In this document: positions 10,857 to 18,935 of the stretch, in pieces
Layout: each line of letters starts with the position of its first letter
Numbering within the stretch: position 1 is the stretch's first letter
Source of the DNA: Zoogloea sp.
GTDB taxonomy: Bacteria; Pseudomonadota; Gammaproteobacteria; Burkholderiales; Rhodocyclaceae
Direction of reading: 5' to 3'
Assembly: GCF_017302315.1 (NCBI RefSeq)
Contig: NZ_JAFLDT010000008.1
Span: forward strand, 1-64,000
DNA length: 64,000 nucleotides
Program-made: the position numbers and the translations under genes
The notes under the pieces: generated by a model
The model's input: only the letters and a program-made list of their open reading frames with translations
Told to the model about the DNA's origin: nothing
Database searches by the model: none

Positions 10857-12428
10857 ATGCAAAGCGCCTACATCAGCCTTGGTGACCTGAAAGCCAATCG
10901 CAACGCACTGGCAGAGCCCGCCGCCAGTGAATCCGCCGGAGGTTGTTCCAGCTCCGGCGGGTCCGGCAAGTCCAGCTGTGGTTCGTCGGGTGGCCCCGAC
11001 GACATGCCTTCCGAGATCTGGGACAAGGTCAAGAACCACCCCTGTTACTCGGAAGAGGCCCACCACCACTTTGCCCGCATGCACGTGGCGGTTGCACCGG
11101 CCTGCAACATCCAGTGCAACTACTGCAATCGCAAGTACGACTGCAGTAACGAGAGTCGCCCGGGTGTGGTCAGCCAGAAGCTCACCCCCGACCAGGCGGT
11201 GAAGAAGGTGCTGGCCGTGGCCAGCGAGATTCCCCAGATGACCGTGCTCGGCATTGCCGGCCCTGGTGATGCCCTGGCCAACCCGAAGAAGACCTTCGAC
11301 ACCATGCGCCAGCTCACCGAGAAGGCGCCGGACATCAAGCTGTGTCTCTCTACCAATGGCCTGGCCCTGCCGGAGATGGTGGACGAGATCTGCAAGCACA
11401 ACATCGATCACGTGACCATCACCATCAACATGGTGGACCCGGAGATCGGCGCCAAGATCTACCCGTGGATCTTCTGGAACCACAAGCGGGTCACCGGCGT
11501 CGAGGCCGCCCGCATCCTGCACGAACAGCAGATGAAGGGCCTGGAGATGCTCACCGCCCGCGGCGTGCTCACCAAGATCAATTCGGTGCTGATCCCCGGC
11601 ATCAACGATGAGCACCTGATTGAGGTGAACCGCGAAGTCAAGAAACGCGGCGCATTCCTGCACAACATCATGCCGCTGATCAGTGAGGCTGAGCACGGTA
11701 CCCACTTCGGCCTCACCGGCCAGCGTGGCCCCACCGCCCAGGAGCTGAAGGCCGTGCAGGACGCCTGCATGGGCGGCGCCAACCTGATGCGTCACTGCCG
11801 CCAGTGCCGCGCCGACGCGGTCGGCCTGCTCGGCGAAGACCGTAGTGAAGAGTTCACCCTCGACAAGATCGAGGAGATGGACATCGTCTATGACATCGAC
11901 AAGCGTCGCGCCTACCAGGAGAAGGTCGAGGCCGAGCGCCAGGCCCAGCACCAGGCCAAGGTGGATGCCCTGGCCGATGCCCTCGACGCCAGCCTGATCG
12001 CCGGCCAGGAAGACTTGAAGGTGCTGGTGGCCGTCGCCACCGAAGGCCAGGGCCGGGTGAATCAACACTTCGGCCACGCCACCGAGTTCCAGATCTTCGA
12101 AGTCAGCCGCAAGGAAGCCCTGTTTGTCGGCCACCGTCGTGTGGATCTGTACTGCCAGGGTGGCTACGGCGAGGACGAGCAACTGCCCTCCATCGTCAAT
12201 GCCATCAACGACTGCCACGCCGTGCTGGTCTCCAAGATCGGTGCCTGCCCCCGCGATGAACTGAAGGCAGCCGGCATCGAGCCGGTCGAGGAGTACGCCC
12301 ACGAGTTCATCGAGAAGGCTGCGCTGAACTGGTTTGCCGACTACTGCACTCGCGTGGCCAGCGGCGCCATCGTCCATCAGGAGCGCGGTGATGCCCGCAT
12401 CCGCCAGGGCGCCGTGATGGCGGCCTGA
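10857..12428 (+). CDS. nifB: Nitrogenase cofactor biosynthesis protein NifB
   Basis: Radical-SAM enzyme that fuses two [4Fe-4S] units and inserts carbide to make NifB-co, the precursor of FeMo-co. 523 residues. A Ser/Gly/Cys-rich N-terminal segment (about 25-50) is followed by the radical-SAM motif CNIQCNYC near residue 82, then the C-terminal NifX/NafY-like domain ([20 protein letters not shown] near 395-415). Further conserved cysteines are seen in [20 protein letters not shown] at 10841-10848 supports the ATG at 10857; the open frame continues upstream without a credible start. It heads a tight gene run extending to 15382. Confidence 0.98.
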   Translation: MQSAYISLGDLKANRNALAEPAASESAGGCSSSGGSGKSSCGSSGGPDDMPSEIWDKVKNHPCYSEEAHHHFARMHVAVAPACNIQCNYCNRKYDCSNESRPGVVSQKLTPDQAVKKVLAVASEIPQMTVLGIAGPGDALANPKKTFDTMRQLTEKAPDIKLCLSTNGLALPEMVDEICKHNIDHVTITINMVDPEIGAKIYPWIFWNHKRVTGVEAARILHEQQMKGLEMLTARGVLTKINSVLIPGINDEHLIEVNREVKKRGAFLHNIMPLISEAEHGTHFGLTGQRGPTAQELKAVQDACMGGANLMRHCRQCRADAVGLLGEDRSEEFTLDKIEEMDIVYDIDKRRAYQEKVEAERQAQHQAKVDALADALDASLIAGQEDLKVLVAVATEGQGRVNQHFGHATEFQIFEVSRKEALFVGHRRVDLYCQGGYGEDEQLPSIVNAINDCHAVLVSKIGACPRDELKAAGIEPVEEYAHEFIEKAALNWFADYCTRVASGAIVHQERGDARIRQGAVMAA

Positions 12429-12472
12429 CCTGTTCCCCCCCATTTCGTACCCACTACCGCAAGGAGACCATC

Positions 12473-12667
12473 ATGGCCTACAAAATCATCGGTTCCACCT
12501 GCTCCGGTTGCTCCGCTTGCGACCCGGAATGCCCCAACGACGCCATCCGCGAAAAGAGCGGCGTCTTCATCATCGACCCGGCCAAGTGCACGGAATGCGA
12601 GGGCCACTTCGACACGCCCCAGTGCGTGGCGGTGTGCCCGGTCGATGGCTGCATCGTGAAGGCTTGA
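12473..12667 (+). CDS. fdxN: 2[4Fe-4S] ferredoxin FdxN
   Basis: 64-residue bacterial-type ferredoxin, a probable electron donor for NifB chemistry or nitrogenase. The first cluster motif is [12 protein letters not shown]. The second half, [18 protein letters not shown], has the expanded spacing typical of nif-associated FdxN proteins. AAGGAG precedes the ATG. It is immediately downstream of nifB, as in many diazotrophs, and is followed two bases later by an A-type carrier gene. Confidence 0.95.
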   Translation: MAYKIIGSTCSGCSACDPECPNDAIREKSGVFIIDPAKCTECEGHFDTPQCVAVCPVDGCIVKA

Positions 12668-12669
12668 TC

Positions 12670-13053
12670 ATGCTGCCCAATGTGACTGTGAATCCGGCTG
12701 CCGAGAAATTCATGCGCCGCATGGTGCGTTTTGCGGGGCAGGGCGAGGGTGCCGGTTTCCGCCTCACCGTGAGTGCAGGCGGCTGCTCGGGCTACAGCTC
12801 CGAGTTCACCGTCGAGGGCGCGCCCCTGGCCGGCGACGAGGTGCTGTCGGTCGGTGATCTCAAGCTCTTCCTGCCGGCCGAATCGCGGCTGATGCTGGAG
12901 GGCGTGACCATCGACTTCTCCGATACGCCTACCGCCAGCGGTCTGACCTTCTTCAACCCCAACGCCGGCGCCTGTGGCTGCTCTTCCAGCAGCACCAGCG
13001 CACCGCCGCCGGGGGTGGTGAAGGTGGATATCGGCTCCATCCGGCGCAGCTGA
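12670..13053 (+). CDS. Nif-associated HesB/IscA-type Fe-S carrier
   Basis: 127-residue A-type carrier: AGGCSGYSSEF supplies the first cysteine and GACGCSSSS the C-terminal pair. The tail beyond the CGC motif is extended by about 20 residues with low-complexity Ser/Pro. It starts two bases after the fdxN stop. It is the third A-type protein of the window and the only one inside the nifB operon; it likely delivers clusters to nitrogenase maturation proteins. The 'iscA-nif' label is an inference from context. Confidence 0.88.
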   Translation: MLPNVTVNPAAEKFMRRMVRFAGQGEGAGFRLTVSAGGCSGYSSEFTVEGAPLAGDEVLSVGDLKLFLPAESRLMLEGVTIDFSDTPTASGLTFFNPNAGACGCSSSSTSAPPPGVVKVDIGSIRRS

Positions 13054-13066
13054 GGCGGAGACGGGC

Positions 13067-13630
13067 ATGTCGACCAGCGGATCGCCCGGTGCCACCCCCG
13101 GCTTCGAGGACGCCGTCCTCGGGGCCGGGCTGACGCCAGCCGTCGAGGCGCTGATCGACAAGGCCGGACGTGCCGGCATCGGCGACGAGGGGGCGCTGGA
13201 AATGCTGCTGCGTGCGCGCGCACTGGCACCCACCCACCCCGCGCCGCTGATTGCCCACTACCGTTTTCATTTCTATGCCAATCGCCTGCCCGAAGCCCGG
13301 GCCGTGGCGGTTGAGGCCATTGCCCTGGCGGCCAGCCAACTTGGCTTGCCTGCCGAATGGCGCCAGGTGCAGCCCCATCTCCAGTGGGGCGCCAAGCGCC
13401 TGGATGAACTGCGCGCCCACGCCGTGGCACCGCGCTTTTACTTGTTCGCCCTGAAAGGCTACGCCTACCTCAGTCTGCGCCTCGGCGAAGCAGAGGAAGG
13501 CGCGGCCGTGCTGGCCCTGCTTGAGCAACTCGATCCGACCGACAGCCTGGGTCATCGGGTGCTTGGCGCCGTGCTGGCCCGTGCCGGGCGCGACGTGGAC
13601 TACGACGAACCCGTGGAGACCGCGCCATGA
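13067..13630 (+). CDS. Nif-cluster TPR-like helical protein
   Basis: 187-residue soluble protein with tandem amphipathic helix pairs like TPRs (ALEMLLRARALAPTHPAPLIAHYRFHFY; YLFALKGYAYLSLRLGEAEEGAAVL). The only recognisable theme is a tetratricopeptide-like scaffold. Its position between the hesB-like and LRV genes, with a 4-base overlap into the next frame, says it belongs to the nifB operon. Proteins of this kind recur in nif operons of proteobacteria, but I cannot assign a biochemical role. Confidence 0.72.
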   Translation: MSTSGSPGATPGFEDAVLGAGLTPAVEALIDKAGRAGIGDEGALEMLLRARALAPTHPAPLIAHYRFHFYANRLPEARAVAVEAIALAASQLGLPAEWRQVQPHLQWGAKRLDELRAHAVAPRFYLFALKGYAYLSLRLGEAEEGAAVLALLEQLDPTDSLGHRVLGAVLARAGRDVDYDEPVETAP

Positions 13631-14427
13631 ACACGGTAACCCGGGAGTCCGCAACGACTTGGGTGCCCAACGAGCCCCCCAGTGTTGACTGGCTTGGGCG
13701 CAACCTGGATTGCGGCAGTTGTGTCAATCAGGGCTTGCTGACCGAGGGCAAGTGCCAGTTGGCCTTCTCCTGCGTCTTTGATCGCTACGCCAAGCGCATC
13801 GACCGTTTTTTCCGCTGGAATCCGGGGCTGGCCAACGACTACCTTGAGCACCCGTATTTCGAGGTGCGCGCAGTGGCATCGCGGTCGGCCGACGTGTTCC
13901 GCCTGGTCGGGTTGATGCATGACCCGGATGAAACCGTGCGTCTGCACGTTGCCTTGCGCTTGCCCCAGCGCCTGCTGGCGGAGTTGCGCAACGATCCCGA
14001 CCGTGAGGTGCGCATCCGGGTTGCCCAGCGTCTCGACGCCAGCATGCTGGTGGAGATGGCCGGCGACCCGGATTACTTCGTCCGCAAGCTGGTAGCCCAG
14101 CGCCTGCCCTTGCCGCTGCTGCCGCGCATGGCGACCGATCCCGACCAGGAGGTGCGTCTGGCGGTGGCCTCGCGCCTGCAGGTGCCTGCGCTGCTGGCCC
14201 TGCGCAACGACCCCGAGGTCGCCGTGCGGCGGGTCGTGGTCGATCGCCTGCCGATCGGCCTGCTGGCCGACATGGCTGACGACCCGGCTTGGGAGGTACG
14301 GTGGGAAGTGGCCCAGCGTGCCGATCCGTCCCTGGCCCGGCGTCTTCTCCACGATGACGAGGCCGAGGTTTGCGAGGCAGCCCGGCTCCGTCTGACCACC
14401 CTTGATTCGGAGGCCCGCCATGGGTGA
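13627..14427 (+). CDS. [4Fe-4S] leucine-rich-repeat-variant (LRV) protein
   Basis: 266-residue protein resembling the Azotobacter LRV protein, which pairs an N-terminal 4Fe-4S module with helical LRV repeats. The cysteine cluster near residues 35-55 is C-X2-C-X10-C-X5-C (DCGSC...GKC...FSC). After it come about eight repeats of roughly 24 residues (for example DPDREVRIRVAQRLDASML, DPDYFVRKLVAQRLPLPLL). The family's function is unknown; the location in nif operons suggests a role in nitrogenase maturation or protection. Its ATG overlaps the end of the TPR gene, and its end overlaps nifZ. Confidence 0.85.
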   Translation: MNTVTRESATTWVPNEPPSVDWLGRNLDCGSCVNQGLLTEGKCQLAFSCVFDRYAKRIDRFFRWNPGLANDYLEHPYFEVRAVASRSADVFRLVGLMHDPDETVRLHVALRLPQRLLAELRNDPDREVRIRVAQRLDASMLVEMAGDPDYFVRKLVAQRLPLPLLPRMATDPDQEVRLAVASRLQVPALLALRNDPEVAVRRVVVDRLPIGLLADMADDPAWEVRWEVAQRADPSLARRLLHDDEAEVCEAARLRLTTLDSEARHG

Positions 14428-14761
14428 CATCTCCCGCGACAGTGACGTCATCGAGCTCGAAGGCCCACCCCAGTTCGACTTTGGCGAACGGGTGGTGAGC
14501 CGCTACAAGGTGCGCAATGACGGCACCTACCCCGGCAAGGATGTGGGTGAAGTGCTGGTGAACAAGGGTGACGTGGGTTACGTCACCTCGGTGGGCACCT
14601 TTCTGCAGCAGTTCTACATCTACGCCGTCGAGTTTGTTTCCACCGGCCACAAGGTCGGCATGCGCGCCCGCGAAATCGTGTCCCTCGACAAGTTGCCGCC
14701 CCATGTGGCCGAAGCCCTCGGGGGCGACAAGGTGGCGCAGCTCGCCCATATCAAGGAGTAA
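14420..14761 (+). CDS. nifZ: NifZ family protein (copy 1)
   Basis: 113 residues with the NifZ core: FDFGERVVSRYKVRNDGTYPGKDVGEVLVNKGDVGYV and an FYIYAVEF strand. NifZ assists formation of the second P-cluster pair in the MoFe protein. The ATG at 14420 overlaps the LRV gene by 8 bases; a ribosome site GGAGG is present at 14409-14413. A second NifZ-like gene follows after 4 bases. Confidence 0.9.
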   Translation: MGDISRDSDVIELEGPPQFDFGERVVSRYKVRNDGTYPGKDVGEVLVNKGDVGYVTSVGTFLQQFYIYAVEFVSTGHKVGMRAREIVSLDKLPPHVAEALGGDKVAQLAHIKE

Positions 14762-14765
14762 GGCC

Positions 14766-15020
14766 ATGCTTGAACCGCGCGAACCGAAATACCAGTGGGG
14801 CCAGCAGGTCACCGCCGCCACCGATCTGTTCAACGACGGCAGCCATCCCGAGGTGCCGGAGAACGAACTCATCGTGGCCGCCGGGACGGCGGGCGAAGTG
14901 GTGCAGATCGGTCACCACGAAGAGGCCAACATCCCGGTGTACATCGTTGAGTTCGGCGCCTCCGAAGGCCGCAGCGGGCGGGTGGTGGGCTGCCTTGAAG
15001 AGGAGCTGGCGGCGACCTGA
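14766..15020 (+). CDS. NifZ family protein (copy 2, short)
   Basis: 84 residues: YQWGQQVTAATDLFNDGSHPEVPENELIVAAGTAGEVVQIG, then a VYIVEFG strand, which is the NifZ SH3-like fold without the N-terminal extension of copy 1. It starts 4 bases after the first nifZ stop. The two copies are clearly divergent, so this looks like an old, retained duplication and perhaps distinct partners. Confidence 0.82.
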   Translation: MLEPREPKYQWGQQVTAATDLFNDGSHPEVPENELIVAAGTAGEVVQIGHHEEANIPVYIVEFGASEGRSGRVVGCLEEELAAT

Positions 15021-15046
15021 GTGTCGCCCGCCGCGGAGGCCAGTCG

Positions 15047-15382
15047 ATGATCCGCCAAGCCAGCGTCACCGGGCCCGGCGAACTCGTCCGTCGGCGGATT
15101 CTGCGCCAGCTTGAAGGTCGCAGCCGCTATCGCTACGTGCAACCGGAAGTGGCCTGGTGTGACGACGGTTGGCAGATCAGCAGTCCGTGTTGCTCCCGCA
15201 ATGTGGATCCGCAGGGTGGTGTGATCGACATCGCCCGCTTTGAACACCCCGAGCCCGACGTGTGGCGCCTGTATGCCCGTGACCATGTGGCCGGGCGCTG
15301 GCTGTGGCAGGCCAGCGCCGCGCGGATCGACGAACTGCTGGCGCTGGTGGTGGACGACGCCGAGCGGATTTTCTGGCCATGA
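15047..15382 (+). CDS. DUF3024-type nif-associated protein
   Basis: 111 residues with no signal peptide or membrane segment. Core: RSRYRYVQPEVAWCDDGWQISSPCCSRNVD and GGVIDIARFE, which I associate with the DUF3024 family found in nif clusters. Three cysteines (WC, PCC) could bind metal. Function unknown. It is the last gene of the nifB operon, 26 bases after nifZ copy 2, and is followed by the long inverted-repeat element. Confidence 0.65.
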   Translation: MIRQASVTGPGELVRRRILRQLEGRSRYRYVQPEVAWCDDGWQISSPCCSRNVDPQGGVIDIARFEHPEPDVWRLYARDHVAGRWLWQASAARIDELLALVVDDAERIFWP

Positions 15383-15477
15383 GGAGGGGGCGATGAGGCG
15401 CGTTTGGTTTGGGAAGGGGGTGGATCGATTCGCCCTAAGGCGGGCTGTTGGCAAGAATTCCCGTTTGATGCGTCACG

Positions 15478-15969
15478 TTGGCCGGGTCTCGCCCCGGCGG
15501 GCGACCTACTTCTTTGTCGCACGACAAAGAAGTAGGCAAGAAAGCGTGCCCCGCTGCCGCGCCCCCTTCGGGGGTTCCCTCCTTCCGGCGATGCCGGGCG
15601 GGGTCTTCGCAAACTCGCCCTTCGGGCTCAAACATGCGAAGCCCTTTTTCCGCCCGTCATCACCTCCAGTCGGCACGTCAGAGGGGACAGGAAAGGCAGG
15701 TGATCAACGGTCAGTGCCAATCGATCTGTCCGCAGGGGCTCGGTGCATCCGGAAAGCCCGTTCCGATCCGCCGAGCAGCGCACCAGCGGGCGGGGCCTTC
15801 CGGTGCGGCTGTTTGAGCCGGCGTAGCCGGCGAGTTCCGCACCGGCCGCCTGCTGGGAGCAGCGCAGGGCAGTCGGCCGCAGGCCGACCGGTGAGGCGGG
15901 TCGCCTTCTTTGCCTTCTTTCTTGGCGACGCAAGAAAGAAGGTCGCCCGCCGGGGCGAGACCCGGCCAA
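15478..15969. repeat. About 490-bp element with 30-bp terminal inverted repeats
   Basis: Outer repeats 15478-15507 and 15940-15969 are exact inverted copies (30 bp). Just inside each is a second palindrome: a 15-bp stem at 15505-15536 and a 12-bp stem at 15913-15942. The interior has no credible gene, although several frames stay open. It looks like a non-autonomous, REPIN- or MITE-like intergenic element sitting between the DUF3024 gene and nifS. Confidence 0.75.
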
Positions 15970-16064
15970 TGCAACTGATTTATCCGGAAAGCCTTGCAGT
16001 AAAGGCTCTGTCATTCCTGAGTCCGGGGGCATTGGCGTCCCCGCTGCCAACGTAGGCACCCCCC

Positions 16065-17204
16065 ATGATCTACCTGGACAACAACGCCACCACCCGCCCC
16101 CTGCCTGAAGTCGTGGCGGCCATGCACGAGGCCCTGACCCAGAGCTGGGCCAACCCCTCGTCGAAGCATGTGGCCGGCGAGCAGGCCCGCGGCAAGGTGA
16201 CCGAGGCCCGCGCGGCGGTTGCCCGGCTGCTGGGTGCCCAGCCGGCCGAGCTGGTGTTCACCGCCAGCGCCACCGAGGCCAATGCCATGGCCCTGCATGC
16301 GGCACTGGCCGTGCCGGGAGCGCCGCGCCGGGTGGTGCTGTCGGCGGTGGAGCACTCCGGTCTCGTGCATGTGGCCAAGGTGCTGGCCGGGCAGGGCGTG
16401 GAGATCCTGCGGCTGCCGGTGGATGCGCATGGCGTCGTGCGCTGTGAAACCCTGCCGGCCCTGCTTGAAGGCGGCGCGGCCCTGGTGTCGGTGATGGCGG
16501 CCAACAACGAGACCGGCGTGATTCAGCCGGTGGCCGAGGTGCTGCGGCTGGCGAGCGCCGCAGGCGTTCCGGTGCATGTGGACGCCACCCAGGCGGCGGG
16601 GCGCATCCCGGTGGATTTTGCAGGCCTGGGCGCGCGCTTCCTCACGGCTTCGGCCCACAAGCTGCATGGCCCCAAGGGGGTGGGTGTGCTGGTGGTGAAG
16701 AAGGGCGCGCCCTTTGAGTCCCTTTTGCCCGGCTACCAGGAACGCAAGCGCCGTGGCGGTACCGAAAACGTGCCGGGCATCGTGGGTTTTGGGGTTGCCG
16801 CCCGCCATGCGGAGACGGCCTTTGCCGAGGCTTCCCGTATTGCAGCCCTGCGCGACGCCCTCGAGGCGGGTCTGGGCGAAGCCCTGCCGGGGGTTCGCGT
16901 GTTCGGTGCCGGTGCGCCGCGCCTGCCGAACACCGCTTGCATGGCCTTCGGGCTGCTGGATGCGGACGTGGTGCTGCAGCGTCTGGCGCGCGCCGGCATC
17001 TGCGTGTCGAGTGGCTCGGCGTGCAGTTCGGGGGGCACCGAGCCTTCCCCGGTACTGCTGGCCATGGGCACGGAGGTGGCGGCCGCGCGCGCGGCAGTGC
17101 GCTTCTCCCTGTCTGCCGAGACCACACCGGCCGAGATCGCCTGCGTCATCGAAACCCTGCAGGCCGCCCTGACACCGCTGCTGGCCGAAGCCTTTACCGC
17201 ATGA
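16065..17204 (+). CDS. nifS: Cysteine desulfurase NifS
   Basis: PLP-dependent sulfur donor for nitrogenase Fe-S clusters. YLDNNATTRPLPEV opens the protein; the Schiff-base lysine is in SAHKLHGPKG and the persulfide cysteine in SSGSACSSGG. 379 residues, shorter than the window's IscS and of NifS type. The ATG at 16065 has no strong ribosome site. No nifU follows, so the partner scaffold may be IscU from 5139-5561. Confidence 0.93.
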   Translation: MIYLDNNATTRPLPEVVAAMHEALTQSWANPSSKHVAGEQARGKVTEARAAVARLLGAQPAELVFTASATEANAMALHAALAVPGAPRRVVLSAVEHSGLVHVAKVLAGQGVEILRLPVDAHGVVRCETLPALLEGGAALVSVMAANNETGVIQPVAEVLRLASAAGVPVHVDATQAAGRIPVDFAGLGARFLTASAHKLHGPKGVGVLVVKKGAPFESLLPGYQERKRRGGTENVPGIVGFGVAARHAETAFAEASRIAALRDALEAGLGEALPGVRVFGAGAPRLPNTACMAFGLLDADVVLQRLARAGICVSSGSACSSGGTEPSPVLLAMGTEVAAARAAVRFSLSAETTPAEIACVIETLQAALTPLLAEAFTA

Positions 17205-17246
17205 CCCGTATCTGAACCGCATTATTTCAACTTCAGGAGCCTCACC

Positions 17247-17456
17247 ATGAAAGTCATGCTGCGCAACACCCCCCAGGGCCTGTCGGCCTATGTGCCCAAG
17301 AAAGACCTGGAAGAGCCCGTCGTGGCCCAGGAGAACGCCGGACTGTGGGGCGGCACCATCACCCTGGCCAATGGCTGGATCCTGGCCCTGCCTGAAATGG
17401 CTGCCGAAACCCGCCTGCCCATCACGGTCGAGGCACGCAAGGTCGGGGGTGAATGA
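17247..17456 (+). CDS. nifT: NifT/FixU protein
   Basis: 69-residue protein with the NifT signature: MKVMLR...GLSAYVPKKDLEEPVV and WGGTITLANGWILALPEM. Its function is not settled and it is dispensable in tested diazotrophs. The CAGGAG ribosome site is at 17234-17239. It overlaps the next gene by 4 bases. Confidence 0.93.
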   Translation: MKVMLRNTPQGLSAYVPKKDLEEPVVAQENAGLWGGTITLANGWILALPEMAAETRLPITVEARKVGGE

Positions 17457-17719
17457 TGGCCCTCACCACCGATGACCTTGCTGCGCTGGTGAGCCTGGGC
17501 AATTCGGCGCCCGACATCGCCACCCTCGCGGCCGAAGCCCGTGCCCGCTGGAGCGGACTGCGTGTCACCGTGGTGGATGCCCTCGACGTGCGGGGGGAAA
17601 CCCCGGCCTTTGAGACGGCCGCCGCCAATGTCTTCCTCATGGGGTGCGACGGCCATTGCTGGTCGATGACCGCCGATCCCGCCGCTGCTGCCGGTCTCGT
17701 GCTGGCGGCCAGGAGCTGA
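17453..17719 (+). CDS. Small nif-cluster protein, DUF6129-like
   Basis: 88 residues, or 87 from the second Met at 17456, soluble. The C-terminal GHCWSMTADPAAAAGLVLA matches the pattern I associate with DUF6129 proteins of nif clusters; the N-terminal half is a short helical segment. No catalytic motif is visible apart from two cysteines in MGCDGHC. It is translationally coupled to nifT and two bases from the DegT-like gene. Function unknown. Confidence 0.6.
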   Translation: MMALTTDDLAALVSLGNSAPDIATLAAEARARWSGLRVTVVDALDVRGETPAFETAAANVFLMGCDGHCWSMTADPAAAAGLVLAARS

Positions 17720-17721
17720 TC

Positions 17722-18918
17722 ATGGATGCCCCCGTCAACCCTCCGGACGTGGATCACGACGAGGATTGGATCCTGCTGACCGACCCGGACGTCAGCGGCC
17801 GTGAATTGGAGCGGGTGATCCGGGCCCTGCGCAGCTCGCGCCTCTCTGCCGGGCCGCTGGTCGAGGACTTCGAGGCCGAGTTCGCCGCTCATCACGGCCG
17901 TGCCTATGGCGTTGCCACCGCCAGCGGCACCATCGGCATGTGGCTGGCTCTGCGTGCTTTGGGTATCGGGCCGGGGGATGAGGTGGTGGCCTGCAGCTAC
18001 GGCTGGCACCAGACCGCCCACGCCATCCTGCTTGCCGGCGCCACCCCCAATTTTGCCGAGATCGACTATTGGTCCGGGTGCATTTCGCCGTCTGCCGCAG
18101 CCGACCGCATCGGGCCCAAGACCAAGGCCATCATCGGCAACAACTGCAACGGCCACCCGGCGGCCTGGAAAGCCCTGCGCCAACTGGCCGAGTCCCGGGG
18201 TGTGGCCTTGCTGGAGGACTCCACCGAGGCCATCGGCTCGCGCTACCTGGGCAAACCGGTGGGCAGCTTCGGCGATCTGTCGGTGTTCGACTTCTCCCAG
18301 CCTGGCGCCCTGTGCTGCGGCGAGGGCGGCATGGTGCTGACCGATGATCCTCACCTGGCCACCGAGCTGCGTTACCTGCGCGCCCATCGCCTGTCCGATC
18401 GCACTTCTGTGTCCATCGGCAGTCGTGTCCCCCTGCAGGGGGGCATGAGCGACCTCACCGCTGCCCTGGGGCTGGCCCAGCTTGAGCGCATCGACGAGAT
18501 TCTGGCTCGCCGCAAGCAGGTGGAGGCCTTTTACCGGGACGAGATGCAGAGCTTCGAGGGCATCAAGCCCCCTTACCTGGGGCCTGACGTGGATGAGGTG
18601 CACTGGATGCTCTACGTGGTGCACCTTGGGGCGCGCTTCAGTGCCAGCTCCCGCGCCCAGATCGTGGATGACCTGGAGGCCGATCTCATCGAAGCCGCAC
18701 CTTTCAGTGCCCTCATGCACCAGCAGTTTGCCTATCAGGCCCTGGGCGAAGCCTACAACTGCAAGCGTGGCTGCCTGAAGAACACCGAACGCATCGGCGA
18801 CCGTTCCCTGGCGCTGCCCTTCTACGGGCAGTTGGGCGCCGACGAGGTCAAGTTCCTGGTCAAGACACTCAAGGACGCCTGTACCAATGTGGGTGCCGGC
18901 GCCGCGATCTACCTGTAA
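17722..18918 (+). CDS. DegT/DnrJ/EryC1-fold protein lacking the PLP lysine
   Basis: 398-residue member of the sugar-aminotransferase fold family (ATASGTIGMWLALRALGIGPGDEVV; GNNCNGHPA; LLEDSTEAIGSRYLGKPVGSFGDLS). In the family the active-site lysine sits in a motif such as FSFHPVKNITTGEGG; here the segment reads FDFSQPGALCCGEGG, with Gly at the lysine position and no lysine nearby. The aspartate that contacts the PLP ring nitrogen (EDSTEA) is kept. So it cannot act as an ordinary aminotransferase and may be a pseudo-enzyme or a carrier. Related genes occur in other nif clusters; role unknown. GGAG is at 17712-17715. Confidence 0.85.
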   Translation: MDAPVNPPDVDHDEDWILLTDPDVSGRELERVIRALRSSRLSAGPLVEDFEAEFAAHHGRAYGVATASGTIGMWLALRALGIGPGDEVVACSYGWHQTAHAILLAGATPNFAEIDYWSGCISPSAAADRIGPKTKAIIGNNCNGHPAAWKALRQLAESRGVALLEDSTEAIGSRYLGKPVGSFGDLSVFDFSQPGALCCGEGGMVLTDDPHLATELRYLRAHRLSDRTSVSIGSRVPLQGGMSDLTAALGLAQLERIDEILARRKQVEAFYRDEMQSFEGIKPPYLGPDVDEVHWMLYVVHLGARFSASSRAQIVDDLEADLIEAAPFSALMHQQFAYQALGEAYNCKRGCLKNTERIGDRSLALPFYGQLGADEVKFLVKTLKDACTNVGAGAAIYL

Positions 18919-18935
18919 GACACCCGAGGTTTCCC

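Noticed and set aside
10797-12443. Large frame antisense to nifB
   Set aside because: Shadow of nifB; no motif of its own.
16033-16048. Possible sigma-54 promoter TGGCGTCCCCGCTGCC before nifS
   Set aside because: Poor -24 box and only 17 bases from the ATG, leaving no room for a leader; no NifA site seen.
15478-16059. Several open frames inside the inverted-repeat element
   Set aside because: They cross the palindromes, have Arg/Pro-rich translations and no start signals; typical of repeats that get annotated falsely.
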